From Mediterranea sp. (in: CFB group bacteria) (lineage in GTDB: Bacteria > Bacteroidota > Bacteroidia > Bacteroidales > Bacteroidaceae), in assembly GCA_031287715.1 (NCBI GenBank), contig JAITSN010000081.1, positions 1 through 46,176 on the forward strand: DNA of 46,176 bases. The letters run 5' to 3'. How positions within the stretch are numbered: position 1 is the stretch's first letter; every line of letters begins with the position of its first letter. The translations under genes were made by a program, and so were the position numbers. This document shows, one piece after another, positions 45,414 through 46,176 of the stretch. The notes beneath the pieces are model-generated. The model saw nothing but the letters and a program-made list of their open reading frames with translations. It searched no databases and was not told the origin of the DNA.

Positions 45414-45536
45414 CTATATATGGAGCAGCTTGATCCGGTAGCCGTCTTCCATGGCTTTGTCTACAAACCGTTCAAAAGCTCTTTTGTCTTTTCCTTCTTT
45501 CTTCTTTTCTTTTTCATCTTCTTGATCATTAACAAT
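45414..45536 (-). pseudogene. Short C-terminal coding remnant
   Basis: On the minus strand a frame of 40 residues runs from a TGA at 45537-45539 to TAG at 45414-45416. It is Lys/Glu-rich and then reads RAFERFVDKAMEDGYRIKLL, which looks like genuine protein sequence. There is no ATG until residue 29, so it seems to be the tail of a broken gene. The parent family is not recognised. Confidence 0.3.
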
Positions 45537-45549
45537 TCAAGAATAGCCG

Positions 45550-45572
45550 CAGCCTCATCCCAAGTGAGGCTG
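45550..45572. repeat. Hairpin CAGCCTCA/TGAGGCTG
   Basis: A perfect 8-bp stem around a seven-base loop. Its left arm resembles the CAGCCTCACCCC repeat copies near 13385, so it may be part of the same dispersed repeat. Confidence 0.45.
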
Positions 45573-46124
45573 TAGGCTTGTAGTACTATGATTTACTATA
45601 TGTTTAAGTATAAATATATATAGGAAGCCATTGTCAATTCTCCTTTGTCAATTGTCAATTGTGTTGTTATGCAGCCGGGAGGAGTTGCTTTTCGCCGGTG
45701 ATGCTGCGGGTATTGACTCTGTTGGCGGTAATTCGTTGGCTGTGGCATTTTCCGCCGGCTCCTTCAATCATGGATGGACGGATGCGGACGGTGCGGATTC
45801 CGGCAGCACCGATGCCGAGGCTACCGTGGAGGCCATCCATCAACAATTCCTGACATTCTTAGAGCCTTCAAAAAGGGCGGTAGGGAGGGAGTCACTCTCT
45901 GGGTACCCCCCCCCAACAGAAGGTATCCTGGAGGGGGTAGAAAGCCACATTTATTGAGCGTAGCTTTTTTCAAAAAAAGAAGACAAATAAAGGTTTTGAG
46001 GTTTTGGGTCTTTATGTTTTTGAGGTTGTCTTAAAGGCTCAAAAACTTAAAGATTTAAGGCGCAGCCGCGTTAAGGAATTCTATGTTAATCTCCCAATAT
46101 ATTGAATAATAAGTTTCCTATTTT
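45573..46124. other. Spacer with repeats and no convincing gene
   Basis: No supported gene was found. AT-rich TCAATTGTC repeats (45630-45660) precede a GC-rich patch (about 45660-45880) that is open in several frames on both strands but starts and ends without gene-like context. TACCCCC/GGGGGTA (45904-45910, 45933-45939) and GTTTTTGAG/CTCAAAAAC (46016-46024, 46038-46046) are perfect inverted repeats. The GC-rich patch may be an old gene remnant. Confidence 0.4.
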
Positions 46125-46176
46125 TCACGCCGTTGTTTTTTGAAGTGCATTATGGTAGTCGGCCTGATAGAGTTGT
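46125..46176 (-). CDS. 3' end of a gene running off the right edge
   Basis: On the minus strand the frame entering from the window edge reads QLYQADYHNALQKTTA and stops at TGA (46125-46127). The composition looks like real coding sequence, but sixteen residues are too few to assign a family. Confidence 0.35.
   Translation of the reverse strand, partial: QLYQADYHNALQKTTA

Overview
The window looks like a chromosomal segment from a Bacteroidales bacterium, most likely Parabacteroides or a close relative. The evidence is the gene content (Mpi-type invertase, DUF4494 protein, a DUF4105/Lnb protein, a large SecA with a C-terminal zinc tail, a DPP5-like S9 peptidase). Start codons also lack Shine-Dalgarno sequences, and Bacteroidetes-type promoter -7 elements (TAnnTTTG) lie before many genes. 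The genus is an inference; no rRNA or tRNA gene was seen.

Layout. 1-3128 (+): the end of a surface-sugar cluster, with an SDR reductase, a phosphoglycosyl transferase and a split transketolase. 9571-3254 (-): pyrG, yidC, a DPP5-like lipoprotein peptidase and a class I amidotransferase, tightly packed. 9784-12878: ridA (+), folC (-) and phoH (+). 12953-13372: a 5'-truncated FISUMP/fimbrillin-like remnant. 13894-15807 (+): a membrane sugar-nucleotide dehydratase of the CapD/WbpM type. 16957-15804 (-): DUF4494 gene and yggS. 17244-17843 (+): Mpi-family serine recombinase. 19175-17821 (-): lipoprotein gene and GNAT gene. 19266-20720 (+): tRNA nucleotidyltransferase. 23312-20790 (-): DbpA-like helicase and M24 peptidase. 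28204-23819 (-): secA and a lipoprotein gene. 31098-28313 (-): lnb-like gene and a degenerate alkaline-phosphatase-family gene. 31293-33820 (+): TonB receptor and HMA protein. 33943-34359: a 41-bp tandem array with inverted ends. 34465-35310 (+): a Gly-tailed protein of unknown function. 42830-35530 (-): purH, mreB, mreC, mreD, mrdA and rodA, the cell-elongation cluster. 43048-45306 (+): purM and prfA. 45307-46176: remnants, repeats and the tail of one gene cut by the window edge.

How the parts relate. Much of the window serves the cell envelope: polysaccharide precursors (sugar transferase, CapD), membrane insertion and export (YidC, SecA), lipoprotein maturation (Lnb-like), peptidoglycan elongation (MreBCD, PBP2, RodA) and metal or nutrient uptake (TonB receptor plus HMA protein). 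Most of the rest is core housekeeping (CTP, purine, folate, CCA addition, release factor 1).

Most unusual points: a periplasmic alkaline-phosphatase-fold protein that has lost most metal ligands and overlaps the lnb-like gene; the 41-bp array closed by 27-bp inverted repeats; a perfect 19-bp palindrome that places the same -7 element on both strands between divergent genes; and an orphan FISUMP fragment whose 3' end resembles a diversity-generating-retroelement variable region.
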